From Datnioides undecimradiatus (lineage: Eukaryota; Chordata; Actinopteri; Lobotiformes; Datnioididae), in contig WARS01000011.1 in assembly GCA_008933995.1 (NCBI GenBank), positions 9,267,516 through 9,331,515 of the forward strand: 64,000 nucleotides of DNA, written 5' to 3'. The notes beneath the pieces are model-generated. The model was given only the letters and a program-made list of their open reading frames with translations. It did no database searches and was not told the DNA's origin. A program made the position numbers and the translations under genes. Each line of letters opens with the position of its first letter. The stretch's first letter is position 1. Positions 1-12,705 of the stretch are shown piece after piece.

Positions 1-477
1 CATGTAGTTGCAAAGTCCAACTGAAATCACAAATTGTTATCATTCAGCATTACGATAAAGAAAAAAAGGGCTTTGGGGATAGTAGAAATGCTCCTTTAGC
101 ATTCAAGCCCCTGATTTGGTGGGCTATCTAAACTAACAGATCCTGAAATAAGCTAGTTTTGTTTTCAGTTGTGCAGAGTGCAACGGATGAATAGCTTGCT
201 ATCACACCAAACTTACACCAGCTATGCACTCTATCAAAAGTGCAACACATGGCATGTTTTTATTGGAAGGGAAGGCCAAATTGGCTATAAAGCTAATTCG
301 GACTGTTCTCAGTCATTGGATCTTTTTGTGTCATGGCTGTTGTCCAACAGTAACTAAAGCAAACCACTGATAGGAACAAACAAATGTTTCTTACCCAGGT
401 TCACACCATGCTCTAGGTATGACAGTGCTGGTCACTCAGTCCACCATTCTGAACATCTCAGCAACATCTAACAAACA

Positions 478-603
478 GTCCAATACTTTGATTCATTACC
501 AGATGCTTATAAAATGAATAATGAATGAATGAATAATTCTCACCAACCACAGCTGCACATTGTGTTTAATGCTAATTAGCAAACACTGCTATGCTGGAAG
601 CCA
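478..603 (+). repeat. fragment of teleost repeat family B
   Basis: The stretch with CAATACTTTGATT and later TGTGTTTAATGCTAATTAG matches a very common teleost interspersed repeat whose recalled consensus reads 'CCAATACTTTGGTTTATGACC ... TTTGTGTTTAGTGCTAATTAGCAAATG'. I do not know its formal name or class. Related copies in this window lie at 27260-27660 and around the Tc1 element at 42975-44640. Confidence 0.55.
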
Positions 604-3600
604 TTGTTGAATAAAATCGAGCTATTGTAACTATTTAACTTGTTCTCTCAACATGCATATACAATTATAAAGTTGTGCCATTTTGCCCAAAGACCAAAAA
701 GTGGTCTCAGGATATATTTAAGAAGGTGATCAATCCTGTGTTTGATTAATCTGTATTTTTTCTTCTGCATCTTGTGCTAGTGCGGTTAATGTTAAGAGAC
801 TGGTATGAAGCTGGAAGCTAAAATTGGAAGCTGATTTAGTGAATTGTTTCAAAATGCAAATTCTCAGTTAAGTGTCACATTTTATCAGGAAAACCTGTAA
901 TTTTCAGCAAAACTGTTTCTTGTGCCAGTGAAAGAAGATGCTTTTGTAAATGGCACTTTAAGCCTCTTCTCCATCAGCACGCCTGAATCTGATCATACAT
1001 TTCTTATATTTATTATGCAACAAGCAACGTGTACATGTCCAAATCTGTGTGATTTTACATAAAAAAGTTCTGACATTGATGAATTAATCAATGTCATCCT
1101 TTCAGCTCCCATGTACTGTACCACAGGCACTACACACTGTACATTACAGTTTAATGAAGAAATCCCTGCCTGTTTAAAAGGTTCTCAGACCTGGAGAGGC
1201 AGCTGGGTGGAGTTTGTTCTGTACGCCACACAACGCCAGCTCTAAAGCCTTCTCTGTGTGTCCTGTACAGTATATTTATGCAGTCAGGGGTCCTGTGGGA
1301 AGAGCCAGAATTAGCAGTGGATAGTGAAAGGTCATAGAGCAGTGGGAATAGAGATCCTGTTGACGCAATCTGTCCAATCATATTTATTTCCTTTGGCCAG
1401 GGACGAGTGGCTACGTCTAGACTTGGGAAACAAACCAAAACAACACCATCGGATAAAACACATGTGTTTATATTTGACTCTGCTTCTAAAGCTTGAGACG
1501 ATGGTGGTGATTCTGGCATTCAAATTCTGCTTTCCTGAGAATGCTGAAGTACTTCCTTTTAAGTGGAACATCACCACTTAGCAGCACAGCCCTAAAAAAC
1601 TTGACAATAACAATGAACATATCTTAAGCAGATACAGACAAAAAGCTCTCAAAACAGTCACAGCCTACTTTGCTTGAGTGTATTTTACAGCTGTTTAACC
1701 AGCAGTAAGCTGTGTCTGCTGCAGTATACACAGTAAAAACAGGCAGCCGGAGCCTCTGGAGGAGTTGTTTTTCACAGGCCTGTGTGGTATGCATGTGCGT
1801 CCCAGCCCACTCAGACCCACCTCATGGCTGGCTGGTTGGCATTCCTGGCTCACTCTGTAATTATGGCTCTTCTCCAGGCCTCTCGGCTCTGCTCTGCACC
1901 GCCGTACTCTTAAAGGGCGGGACCTTCCTCTGTTGAAGACACATACTTCTCACCTGGCCATTTCGCTCAGGCTCTAACTTTAACAATAACACATCACCGG
2001 GTAAAAATGTGCACTGGCAACAACAGCAGGCAACAGTTGGAGTGGGCCAAAAAGCAGCTTCTTTTACACTTGGTGTCACGTATCACCCATCATGGTTAAT
2101 CATGATGTTTTCCACATGGCACTGAACTTAAAATTAAAGTGAATTAAAGTATTACAGTGAACAGTGAAGGTTGTCTCCTATTGCTACATGCCAGACAGCA
2201 GTAGTAATCTAGTTGTGTTAAAATAACAGCACAGTGGTTGCAGAGGAAGTTTCACTTTACGTGTTCATGCAACACATTTCTTATCTCAGATTCGAAAGGT
2301 GTTTTCCTCTAATTTGTAGGGGCTTCTTCGAACCACTCCTAACACCTTGCCATACCTCTGTCTGCAGGTGAGATAGCATGACTGAGATAATGGATGGAGT
2401 CACTCATATTTTTTCACAAAAATCTCCTAATAAAGCTACATCTATCTAACTTTAAATTATATAATCTGATGTTGTTGGGGTACATTTCCAGGTGAGTATA
2501 TAATGAATTAACAATGAAATATGAGACCGAGAGCCTACTGAATTTGTGCGAAACCTATAGGAGACATGTAAATATTAAGTGTTTTGGAACAAAACCTTCT
2601 GTTAATGCTATAACAATGCAAACCTGTTGATGTAAACTGGTGAATAATCCAAATACATTATCAGTATGCGAAAGGAAATCTCATAGAATTTCACACAATC
2701 TACTCCATTCATGCAGCTGGGGGCACATGACATGCCTGCAGCAGAAGGATTAGGACGATCAGCTGAGTGCGACTCAATACCACATTGTTCCTCGCTGCTC
2801 ACCGCTTGTTTTTCCTCCAACTCTCCTTGCAGCTTATCAGAGGAGGACAGAACCAAATCTCAGCGCCCCCCCCTCCCTGTACGCCTGCCAAACTTCAATC
2901 ACTCACAGCCCACTTCCCACTGTAAACTGCTAACAAGCCGCTATGGTGGTGCCAATACGTCAAAGCCTTTTGTGGTACTTTTTCAAGCTCTTTATTGTTT
3001 CAAACAAAGCTCGAGGTGCTTTGTTTTTTTTTTTTTTTAAAACCCTCATGTTCAGGACAAATAAACACAACAAACAGCAATTAAGAAAATCAGCTTTGAG
3101 CTTGAGCTTACAGAGCACACTGCTGGCTTTGTTCGCAGGTCACATCTGTATTTGAGTGACAAAAGGCAGCCACACAGCATGCTGCTGTGTGAATGTATCA
3201 GAGGAGGCTGAGTGCCAGCCTGAACTCATCCTCCATTCAGGCTCTCATTGTCTCTGCTCCACACTGATAACAAACAGCAAACACAGTGCAGACACATCTC
3301 ATCTACTCCATCAAAGGCTGATGTGGCAGTCTGGATGACAAACAGGCAGGTCACCGTCAAAACAAGGAAACATACCATTAAATAGATTTGTGGCAATGGT
3401 TCAAGGGAAACTCCTCTGCTCTTATAACTGACAAATTAAAACAAAAGGTCGCAGCCCGGCAGCCTCTAAGAGCTTAATTTTATAAGAATAGGCGGACATT
3501 TGGAGAAAAAAAACCCTCTCCTGCCTGTACGGTAAACAGGTAACAGGAACCTGCCGCATGTTAGCTGACTGCTCCCAGGGCAAGAAGTAGTCAAGCATTT

Positions 3601-3687
3601 AACCCCTTTGTAAAACAGCAAATTGTTGTTTTTACACTAGAGTCACATGCGATAAAATGTGTTAGAGAGCTCTAGCTTTTAGTTGCA

Positions 3688-3845
3688 GAGCAAAGCCAGC
3701 CGTTTCTTTCTTTATCCAGTCTTGTGCTAACTAAGCTAAGCTAACTAACAGCTGGCTCCAGCTAGATATTTACTGTGCAAAGATGAGAGCAGTATCAATC
3801 TTCTCACCTAACTCTTGGCAAGAAAACAAATATGCATATTTTTTT
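3688..3845 (+). repeat. fragment of teleost repeat family A
   Basis: It contains AGCTAAGCTAACTAACAGC, then TATTTACTGTGC, then ATCTTCTCACCTAACTCTTG and GGCAAGAAAACAAATATGCA. This is the order of a widespread teleost repeat recalled as 'AAGCTAAGCTAACCGGCTGC...CTAACTCTCGGCAAGAAAGCG'. It is diverged and therefore old. Other copies are at 12295, 16772, 37270, 41030 and 50712. Confidence 0.6.
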
Positions 3846-4619
3846 TATGTCAAATGTGCTTTTAGATCTGTTGGTCTTCTGCATGCGGAATAGCTATATG
3901 TTTATTAGCACAGAATGTCAGCATATCTCACTGGGTGGTTGTTAAATATCTGATGTGGATTCACTGAAAAAGCTGTTAAAGTCCCAGCATGACTTAATGA
4001 GTCAAGAACGGAAGCTACCTTCTGTGTACCAAAATAGCAAAATATACATATCACAGCAAATACATATCCCTAAACAGCCATTGTGTATTCAGAACTTTGC
4101 ACAGAAAGCACTTTGAATGCACCTTTAAACCTTGAAGAGCTACATCAGCAGCATCTTGCCTTTGAGAGAGGATTGAGTGAGGCAGAGACATTTAACCCAT
4201 ATCTGGCCTCTTTGCCACTGAGACCGCTGTAATGGAGATTAAAAAGCTCCGAGATCTGCACTCACGTGAACACAGCTGTGCTTGGGACAAAAAGAGATGG
4301 TGTGCAGCAGAAGAGCACACATATACTGTGCATATACTGTGTTGACTCTAACTATGCAAACATTGCACCTGAAGGTGATGAACAAACACGTTCATGGTTG
4401 ACTTTCCGCTGTACCAGTTTTAGTTGCCTTGGGAAATCAGCATGCTGCTGCCAACACAGTTTTAATTTCCAGGGAGATAATAATCTGTTTCACTGAACAG
4501 TAATTTCTTTCTGCCAAAGATACCCAAACCAGCGGCCTTTGGCAACCTCTTTTTCAATACAGCAGGCACAACCTGTATTCTTAACATTATGTTCATACAG
4601 TTTTGTGGATATGGCTCAC

Positions 4620-5076
4620 CTATATAGAGTGATGAATCTTTCTTCTTCACGTGATCATCGATGTAGGACACCCCCAGGGGTTGCACCGGTGTGGCTCCGA
4701 TCCCCAGCAGGACCTGGGCTCCGATCAGCAGCAGGTACATCATGTTAGTGTTGGCCTTGTTGGCGCACACTGCATTCTCAGCCAGCTGAGCATCCCTGCT
4801 GCTGGTGTTGGAGCAAACATCCCGACCCACGTCAGTCCTCCACATTTCCCCAATCTCATACTGATTAGTTAGAAACTCGGGCAGAGCTGAGAGAAGGGCG
4901 CCGAGTGCCATGACGATGCCCCCGCAGCCAATCAGACGTGGTCGATGTGCTTTGGCCCCAAAGTAGCTGACAAACAGGATCAGTGCCAGGTTGCCTATCT
5001 CAAAGCTGCTGGCTATCACTCCTACGTCAGCACTTTGCAGGTTGAACCGCCGCTCCAGGGTGGTCAGAACACTCAC
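4620..5076 (-). CDS. slco3a1: slco3a1 second coding exon
   Basis: This 457-bp exon encodes residues 54-205 plus one base. It starts after a TTTTCAG acceptor (AG at 5078-5077) and ends ATA-G before a GTGAGC donor, leaving phase 1. It begins VSVLTTLERRFNLQSADVG, then gives three hydrophobic spans: helix 2 (about residues 71-95, IASSFEIGNLALILFVSYFG), helix 3 (about 98-122, LIGCGGIVMALGALLSALPEF) and helix 4 (about 166-185, MMYLLLIGAQVLLGIGATP). The loop between helices 3 and 4 is extracellular in this family and carries an NTS glycosylation sequon (residues 143-145) and cysteines (CSN, CAN). The segment GVSYIDDHVKKKDSSLYI is an SLCO hallmark. Similarity to SLCO3A1 is near-continuous except in the loop. 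Translation past 4620 runs into intron and is not protein. Confidence 0.95.
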
Positions 5077-6319
5077 CTGAAAACAGGAGAGAGACACAAA
5101 ATCACAGAGGTCATGGGAATGATGCTGAATGGAGCAGAAATGGTTGCATTTGTGAAAACAAACTGCAAACACATATGAATCTAAGGTCACCGACTAAAAG
5201 AAGAATCCATCATGTGATTTATCAGTGTACAGTATCATATGCATCTTTACTCTAAGCTGGTGTTAAAACCTTCCAGGGGTAAATGCACATCATTTTGTGT
5301 AAACCAGCCAAAGCTAGTATGAGTAGGAGTTTGTTTACGAGTTGCTGAGTTTGGACGTAACATTTAATAATACAGGGTGTAAATGCGTAGGTTTGTGGAT
5401 TAGATGTCATTGTCGATATAATGTATCTAGATACAGATCACATATTACTACCAGGTATAAATGAGAGCCACATTTGATTATTTTGGACAAGCTCTTGGAG
5501 AAATCGTGCATGTTTTCATCATCAGTCACGCTTTTTTAAACTGTGCCTTTCCATTGGAATAGCCTCAATAACAAGCTGTTCAGAGGTTCCACACTGTGGC
5601 TCCTCCCTGGAAACAGGCCTCTGTTTCTGATTAGCCGGGCACTGCAGCGCTTACTTCCATGGCTTCAGTGAGAACAGCTCATCACAATCTTCTGTCTCTT
5701 TCACCAGCTGTCATCCACACAAGAGCTGGAGCCTACCAGTAACTTCCAGCTGACGCAAACACAGCATAGCAATTGTTCAGCCAAGTTCAGGGTTTTGTTT
5801 GATAACTGTTGATGTCAGTAGTCAGAGATTAAATCATGTGTCAATATTTTTTATTTTCAAGCACTGTGCACTTTGTTTGACACTAAATTCATCATTATTC
5901 ATCAAAGTACAGACTTTCAAAACGAATCTGTTGTGAAGCAGTGCGAGGATGTGTTTGCTTGTCATACGTGGGAACAGTCTGTCCGTACCATGTGAATTAC
6001 AGTCTCACATTTAAACAGTTATCAAGCTATTTTCAGATCTGTCCCAAACTGTCCTTGAAAGGGCATCACAATTTTCCATTTCCCAACTGCCTCTTTTAAA
6101 GAGTTTTGATTGAGCTCTAAAAAAAGCATCCTGCCAACACAAACATCCCCTTCTGAGAGGAGTGATTTCGCTGCCACAAGATGGATCCATGTCTGATTTT
6201 ACTGTTGGACATTTTTTCCATCAGCTGCTAATGCTGCTAATGTACAGAGTTGATTTTGATCAGGTCTGAATGTGTTTGAAATGACCTTTGAGACACTAAG
6301 AAGTTCAAGGCTTTACAGG

Positions 6320-6840
6320 GCTCAAGGTCCATTTATTTGTCATTCTACAACACACAGTTGCACAATAAAATGCAAGTTGTCATCCTTTTATGCTTCACAA
6401 GACAAAGTATTTTTTATGCTGACATGCGGAGGAGGAGCTGAGGAGTCTTGCAGCCCGAGGAAAGGAGCTGCTTTGCAGTCTGGTAGTGCAGAAACAGATA
6501 CTTCTGTATCGTTTGCCAGACAGCAGCAGGGTGATATCAGTGATGCTGGGTGGTAGATTGGTATCCATGATTCTCTGGATGGTTTGAATCACCTGCAGCA
6601 GGGCCCTCCTGTCCTGGACTGCATGCCAATTTGTAATGTTTCCAATCAGGATACTTTCTATCACTCGTCTGTAAATATTGGCTGGAACCTGGCACAGGAA
6701 ACTTGCTGGCTTAAGTTTCCTTAAGAAATACAGTCATTACTGGGCTTGCTTAGTAGGGATGGAGATGACACAATCTCTGTGACGCTGAATGGGCAACTTG
6801 TTCCATTTCAGCTCGATGATCGGCTTTGCTGATATGAAGG
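6320..6840 (-). mobile_element. LINE 3' fragment (teleost Rex1/CR1-like ORF C-terminus)
   Basis: On the minus strand the translation gives SILIGNITNWHAVQDRRALL, then QTIQRIMDTNLPPSITDI, then LLLSGKRYRSIC and TTRLQSSSFPRAARLLSSSS. This is the order of the C-terminal tail of a common teleost LINE reverse transcriptase ORF (recalled form: SCITAWYGNCTVQDRKAL...LLPSGRRYRSI...FFPQAVRLLNS). The segment between SITDI and LLLSGKRYRS is shorter than usual. The 3' UTR-like part (6320-6390) includes a TTTATTTGTCATTCTACAAC stretch typical of these elements. It is 5'-truncated, decayed and inert. The exact clade is uncertain. Confidence 0.7.
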
Positions 6841-8960
6841 CCACTGATTAAAAATACTCATAACAATAAATTTTATCAGCAATGTTGTTTCCTCTGCTGG
6901 TGGAAAATAAACTTTATGTGAACACATTTGAGCTTAGTGACAGTTTAAATGTGTATTTGTAATGCAAAGCAGATATTTTACATTTAAGAGTTTTTCTTGA
7001 CTTTTTCCTGCAACAATCTGTCCTGAACAAAAGAAGAAACCTGTACCCCTTCAGAGCCTCCTAACATGTGTTAGCAAAATTAAATTCAATCAATATACAA
7101 TCTGTTTCTAAACATGTGATCCAAGCATTTAATCACTGGACCACATCTTCTATTGCTTTGTCACTTTTCTCTGTACTCTGCTTTCAGACTAGATCTAATG
7201 TACAGCCAAGTAGAGGAGACGTCATTTTCAAAGAAAAATAAACATTGTACGGTCTGTTTGCTTTGTCATTACGGGCTGAAAATAAGTTGTCCTCTCTGAC
7301 TTTTAGGAAGCAGAACTGACAGCAGGTCATTCTTGCAGCTGCTCTGAACACAACTGCAGTGACTCCTTCACTCCAGATCAAAGTATGGGGAGGATGATTG
7401 TTGGGAGCGGTTCGTGCCGGAGTCCTTAGGTGGAGTTGAGTGGATAGAAAACTTCAGAATGAGTCATGACGTCTGTGCCCTTTGGGTGGCTCGTTCTCAC
7501 AAATGCCAACACACTGGCTGCATTTACGCCTGGCTGGCTCCGCCCAGCTGGGTTCTGATCACAACATTGTGAACATTGTCTCATCCAGTTCTTAGAAAAG
7601 ATGCCAAGCCCCAACAACCTGCTGACACTGTAGCTCTAGCTCTGCACAGACGGCAACAAGGTATAGCAGAGAAGCCAACATCCAATCCAATCACATCCCA
7701 TCCCGTTATGGGAGAGAGGCCTGAACGAGTGGCATGACTGACAGCTTCTGCTCCCAGCTCAGCAGTGAAACACTCTGGATGAGTTAAGCCACTTTCAACA
7801 TGTTTGTCCACTTCCACTCTGACTTAAACAGGCAGCCTTCCAGGAGGATTAAACCCGGAATAAATTATATAGGAAAAATTGAGTGCATACTGGTCAGTGG
7901 TCACAGCCACATTTCTCAAACTGTGGAAATGTTTAATCTGTTGCATGGCAACAAAACAAACCACGTCATTCTGTACGACATCCCATCACCTAACAGAAGA
8001 GAGAGACTTGTCTGAGCACAAGGAATCCCAACTTCCACAGACTTTTTTCTCAGGATGCACTGACAAGGACTGTTACCAGCCAGCAGAAAAAAAAGCACAT
8101 TTACTTGGGCACATTAAGGTTTAGCTCTGATGTGGAAGTGCTGAAACAGTGCTATTTGTGAAGGCACGGCAGCTGTTAATAACTGGAGCCTCGGCTATTT
8201 AGAAACATTTCCATGTTTTATGGGGTGTAACCTAGTGAAGGTTGACTAAAGGTGAGCTAAAGTCAGTGCAACTGCTCTGAATAAGCCATTTTGAAGAGGT
8301 TTAAAGGAGCTATTTTAGAGAGTTGCTTTATTGGTGTCTCAAAGAAGACACATCTATAGTATTAGTATTAGGAACAAGCCTATTTTAAACTTGTTAAATT
8401 TCCTTTTCTTATTTTTACAGCACATGATTGACGTTGTCTAAAAAATACCTCACATGATTAACCGCCTGTTAATTGATTCTTAACTCTGACCGACTATTTA
8501 AAAGCACCGGTTACTCTTTTAAACTTTAAGAAGGGCACCTGATGTTAGGTAATCGGTTAATAGCTACACCTGTGTGCTATAATGAACAGGGCCTAAGGCT
8601 GACACTCCATTAATGAAGCACCAGGTTTTAATTTTTTCTCTGCATATTAAACTGAAACTAAACGGAATAATTTGACATCTTGGCAGTATTTTAATTAATT
8701 GACTAAATAGTAATAAAAAGTAATATCTGAACAAATACATGCCACTCTTTATGGGACATATTAACACTCAATTAATACTTGTGTTTTATTTGAGCTTGTC
8801 ACTCAGCTCATTCAGTGCGACTGCAGCTTGACAGTTTTACTCAGCTGAGACGAGCACAGGTTCAGGTTCAAGTGGTAGTTGCACTTTGCAGCTCGAGCTG
8901 TGAACTGTCAGATTTGGTTCTTATCTGGACGGTGCTGCTATAACCAGTGGAGCTTAGAGG

Positions 8961-8962
<2 letters not shown>

Positions 8963-9018
<56 letters not shown>
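8963..9018. repeat. (CA)28 microsatellite
   Basis: An uninterrupted CA dinucleotide run in slco3a1 intron 1, probably length-polymorphic. Confidence 0.97.
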
Positions 9019-9021
<3 letters not shown>

Positions 9022-11103
9022 CTTCCCAGGGCTTAATATATAGTATCAACTCGTACATTTAAGACTGTTGCAAATACTGCAGAAAAGTGGGAGTTGGGAA
9101 ATGGTAAGGCTTGACTGTTTACAGCTGACCTTTTGGTTCATTTTAGAGTCAAATGACTACAAATTCCTCACTGTATATCTGTCCCTGTAGTTTTATCTTT
9201 CAATAAAACAAAAAGGGTCAGTAAATCTGTGTCTCTTCAAGTTCAAGAGTACTTCATGTCTGAAATCATAGTAAATGTGTGTGATAACTTTCCAGAGTTA
9301 ATGATAGAGGCAGATGTAATTTTAGCACATCAGTTTACCTGTATAGTTTCATATCTATATATTCATTTCACTCAATAACCGTGTTGGAGGAGTTACTGCT
9401 CCTCTTTGTAATATATCAGAGTAAAACTGAAAAAGTTGTAGACTGTTACTCAGACAAAAAGACATCTGACATCACCTTGGAGTCTGGGTAGTTGTGACTG
9501 ACAGTAATATAGAACATGATTAAATGCAATAATCAACTGATTAGTCTATTAACCAGAAGTTTTAATTCTAATTTCTGTTAGACCATTTATCAACAAGGCC
9601 ATGGATTCTTTGCAATCACTTCCACAAAAACTCACTCACTGAGTGACAAAAACAGGTATCAAAAAGGTATCAAACTCAAATCCTCTGTAGTATTTGCCTG
9701 TGCAGGTTTACTGCCTGTTCACTTGCAGTCAGGCGGCTAAATCAGGACACCCAGCATGCTGCTAAGTGTCTTGTACTGTAAGCGGCTAACAGAAAGCAAG
9801 GGGACCATGATAGTTGAGTTTTGGCCCTTCACTGCTGGCAAACACTCTTAAGTCGCATCATCCAATCAGAGATAGAGCAGCTCATGTAGGTCGACACCAG
9901 TTCACCAGATTGTCACTGAACCAGGCACCTTATGTCCTGCCCATGTAAATTAAGCTCCATGTAAATTAGCTTTGTTGTGCTGACCAACAGAACAACAGTC
10001 TGTTTGTGTAAATGAGCCCAAGCCCAACCTGAAGCTGCCAGTTTATTGTTCAAACTGTTTGAACAGGTGTCCAAAACCAGTGCACCATAAAAAGCAGAAC
10101 GACTGTACTACCTGTTTTATCATAAATAGACAATAAAGAGGAAGAATATCCTCCCTGACTGACTGGGAGTTGCATGGCTGTGGTCGTTGTAGGATACTTG
10201 ATGCTCAGCAGGTCCACTAACAGAAGATAAGATGTTCCACTCCAAATATGGCCAAGGCATTCGGGGGTTTAGTCTATTAATTGCAAGTGATTCTTGGAGA
10301 ATAAACATTGCTAATGTTGAAACTAAATGTTCACAGTGGTTGCCCGAGGCAGAGGAACTCCTCTGGGATGCTTTGAGGAATATTTTGGAGCACTACTGGG
10401 AGCTTTGTCCCACAAAATCTATATTAGAGTCTCAGCATGAACTGTATTTTCTTGCCGTTTTGATGTTTTCATTGCAACTGCTTCATGAAAATGTGACATT
10501 TTGAAATTTTACATAAATAGAGAATATATTTGAAGCCTTATTTGCACACACTGAACAGATACGTTTTCAGTGTGAATAATAGTGAAACCAAAAGCCTGAG
10601 TTTAACTAAAAAAAAAAAAAAGAAAAACAGGACATATAAGGGGGGATAGGAGGGTGGTCCTTGACCTTGAATGACATTTTGGGTTAAATCAGCCAAGTAA
10701 TGCCTTCTTTAACCTAAGATGACTAATATTATTAATACTAAAAAGAGCTTGGTTAAGCTAAAGGTTTCATTTTAAATGAGCTCAGTCTGAATTGTGATAC
10801 ATTAAAGATAAATTTAAACGGGCAGCAGGGTAATTTTCACATTTTCACAACAACAAGCGAGCATACAGTTGAGCAGCTTCAAATGAGTCCTGCAGGCTGC
10901 ACTTTACTGTGCAGGAGAGACCTTTCAGTGCCCTGTCATTGCTCGACTTCACGTTTCGTAGTCCAAACCGTACAAGAGGAAGAAGCCAACACATGGACAA
11001 CACGAGTCTCGCTATGACCTACAGCAGCAACGTTTGAAAGAGTGTGTGAGTCCTGCAGTAGTCTGTGAGAGTCCTGCAGGAGTTCGGGCTGTGTTGCACT
11101 TAC

Positions 11104-11262
11104 CAGGTACGCTCCGACGGTGCCCTGGGCCAACATGAGGGCACATTCCGATATCAAGAATATCTTGATATTTGAGAAGCATGAGGAGTTTTTGCGCAGG
11201 CCGTCTCCTTCCAGCATGTTCCCACCGCTCCGGTCCGAGTCCCGGTGCTTTTTCACCTGCAT
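11104..11262 (-). CDS. slco3a1: slco3a1 first coding exon (organic anion transporter, OATP3A1)
   Basis: This exon encodes the N-terminus of solute carrier organic anion transporter 3A1, a 12-helix plasma-membrane carrier; family members move prostaglandins and thyroid hormones. The 159 bp give 53 codons. A basic, hydrophilic cytoplasmic tail (residues 1-27) is followed by the start of helix 1, with CFSNIKIFLISECALML then AQGTVGAYL, which closely matches vertebrate SLCO3A1 as I recall it. The ATG at 11262 is chosen because an in-frame TAA lies three codons upstream. The exon ends in CTG followed by a GTAAGT donor. The next exon starts GTG AGT GTT, restoring the family's GAYL-VSVLTT junction in phase 0. 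The tail is shorter than I recall for human SLCO3A1 (about 70 residues before this point). A duplicated teleost slco3a paralogue cannot be excluded. Confidence 0.93.
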
Positions 11263-11830
11263 CCTCCTTTACTTTTACCCACACAACACTGCGAGAAACC
11301 GAAACACACGGGAGGATGACCACAGGAAGACACTGGCTGGTACAGTGTTTCGCTCCCACTGAAGACTACATTCGCGGTGGTCCCTTGTCGCCGTGTCCGC
11401 CGATTCTATGATTTGTCTTCTTACATCTGAGAAGCTACAAAACCCACAGCCAAACTCCGCGGGGATCTGCCGGTCGTTTGCGCCTAAACATCGCCTCCCC
11501 GTCGACGCGCAGGAACATGTGAACTCCCTGAAGGTGTTTGCAAAGGCACAAGTGAACCGCGGGCGCGCAAATCTCTGTCACATCGCATGTTTTTGTCGCG
11601 AGGTTTTGAGGGTTTCAGGTGCAAGTGAGATGTCTGGATAGTTCTTCTTCTTCTTCTTCTTCTTCTCGTCTAACTCCTGCCGCTCCAGACTGTCACGGTC
11701 CCTCACGCACAATGACTGCTCGCTGTCTCTGAGCTCCCACCTCTCTCCCCACTACTCTCCTCCTCTATAAGCACACGCGCGGCCCTAGAGGCGCTGTGTA
11801 GCAGCCCCACTGTCTGCTCAACTTGCCTCT
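11263..11830 (-). promoter_or_regulatory. slco3a1: slco3a1 5' UTR and CpG-rich promoter region
   Basis: Upstream of the slco3a1 start the base composition changes. From about 11200 to 11800 the sequence is GC-rich with many CpGs (for example CCCGTCGACGCGCAGG near 11498 and ACACGCGCGGCCC near 11772), unlike the AT-rich flanks. This fits a CpG-island promoter reading leftwards. The transcription start is not determinable by eye. A GAA/TTC microsatellite (11642-11666) lies inside it. The TATA-like CTCTATAAGC near 11763 is in the plus-strand direction and is probably not used by slco3a1. Confidence 0.6.
11642..11666. repeat. (TTC)8 microsatellite, (GAA)n on the slco3a1 strand
   Basis: A run of about eight TTC triplets lies 380 bp upstream of the slco3a1 start codon, within the CpG-rich region. 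GAA/TTC tracts are known to be able to form triplex DNA. Confidence 0.95.
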
Positions 11831-11980
11831 GACTTGAAAAATCACTACAATAGTCCTGCGGGACCTAGTGCGCGTGTGTATGTGTGTGGTGCTTCACAGT
11901 GAGTTTAAAAGTGATTTACTGCCATTTTCTGATCATCTCCCCGCAATAAATCTACAGGGATTATTGTGTGTGGAGTCTCG

Positions 11981-12185
11981 GGGCTGCAACTAAGGATTAT
12001 TTTTGAGCTAAAGCTTGTTGAGACTCGTCTACACGTGATAGGTCAATCATTAGAAAAGTGTCTGGGAACTGGTTTGTTGGTAAATTAATCGGTGAAGTCT
12101 TTAATCAAAGATATATGCCAAAAATGTTTTTGTTCAAGCTTCTCCAGTATAAGAATTTGATGCTTTCTAGCACTGCATCTCTCAA
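11981..12185 (+). repeat. fragment of teleost repeat family E
   Basis: It begins GGGCTGCAACTAAGGATTAT and later has TTCAAGCTTCTCCAGTATAAG before a TTTGATGCTTT stretch. This is the order of a common teleost repeat recalled as 'GGGCTGCAACTAACGATTATTTTC ... CCAGCTTCTCAAATGTGAGGATTTGCTGC'. A copy in the opposite orientation lies about 700 bp downstream. Confidence 0.6.
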
Positions 12186-12294
12186 CCAAGCAATAAAATA
12201 TTAAATTAGCTAATCAGTTTATGTTCAGGCAGTAATCTGTGTTTATAGTGAATTTCAGCGTTGCTGTTAGGCACATGTTACTATTGGACAGAGT

Positions 12295-12425
12295 TAGGCT
12301 AGCTGTTACCCTTTATTTCCAGTCTTCCAGCTAAGCTAACCAGCTGCATGCGCTGGCTTAACAATTACTGCACAGACATAACTGCCAGTAAGAAAGTGAA
12401 GGAGCATATTTCCCAAACTAATTCA
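12295..12425 (+). repeat. fragment of teleost repeat family A
   Basis: It contains TTTCCAGTCTTCCAGCTAAG, then CTAACCAGCTGC, GCACAGACATAA and CATATTTCCCAAACTA, in the same order as the family A fragment at 3688-3845. Confidence 0.6.
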
Positions 12426-12705
12426 TTTTAAACAATCATTTAATAAAACAATTGCAAAATCTGTTGCTTGGCTAATCAATGACTCATTGTGCTTCTTTCT
12501 AATGTTCTAATGGCATTGTAGCAGTGGCCATCATGTTTGCACAGTATGTTTCCAACGTTAATTATTGGATTATCATGTTGTCGGCATGTCTGGGATGAGG
12601 TATTTCTGTGGTTATGATGTAATGTAACCACATAATGAGATGATGATGGGGTGAAACTAAACAAGATGATAAACAAATGTGTAAAGGCTTCGGGGGTTTT
12701 CTGTT

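Larger units (their letters stand above)
1..4619 (-). other. slco3a1: slco3a1 intron 2 (partial), no further exon seen
   Basis: All sequence left of the donor at 4619-4618 should be intron 2. I looked on the minus strand for exon 3 (expected to start ILFTMLVFGP and to contain a GAWWGGF-like motif) and did not find it, so it probably lies beyond base 1. The intron holds two short teleost repeat fragments, listed separately at 478 and 3688, and a T-run near 3022-3038. Otherwise I see no gene or RNA. Confidence 0.8.
5077..11103 (-). other. slco3a1: slco3a1 intron 1
   Basis: This 6.0-kb intron lies between the GTAAGT donor of exon 1 and the TTTTCAG acceptor of exon 2. It contains a LINE tail (6320-6840), a (CA)28 microsatellite (8963-9018) and an A-run at about 10607-10622. 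The scattered short open frames have no recognisable family. I see no nested gene. Confidence 0.85.

Noticed and set aside
4462-4619. Extension of slco3a1 exon 2 coding past residue 205 (EPYPQNC...)
   Set aside because: Similarity to the family stops at SSLYI-G, exactly at a GTGAGC donor. The extension is intron read-through.
8963-9018. Array-like short repeats resembling CRISPR
   Set aside because: Simple CA dinucleotide microsatellite in a vertebrate intron.
11012-11359. 115-codon minus-strand open frame across slco3a1 exon 1
   Set aside because: Wrong frame. The overlapping frame with start at 11262 encodes the SLCO3A1 N-terminus and ends at a proper donor.
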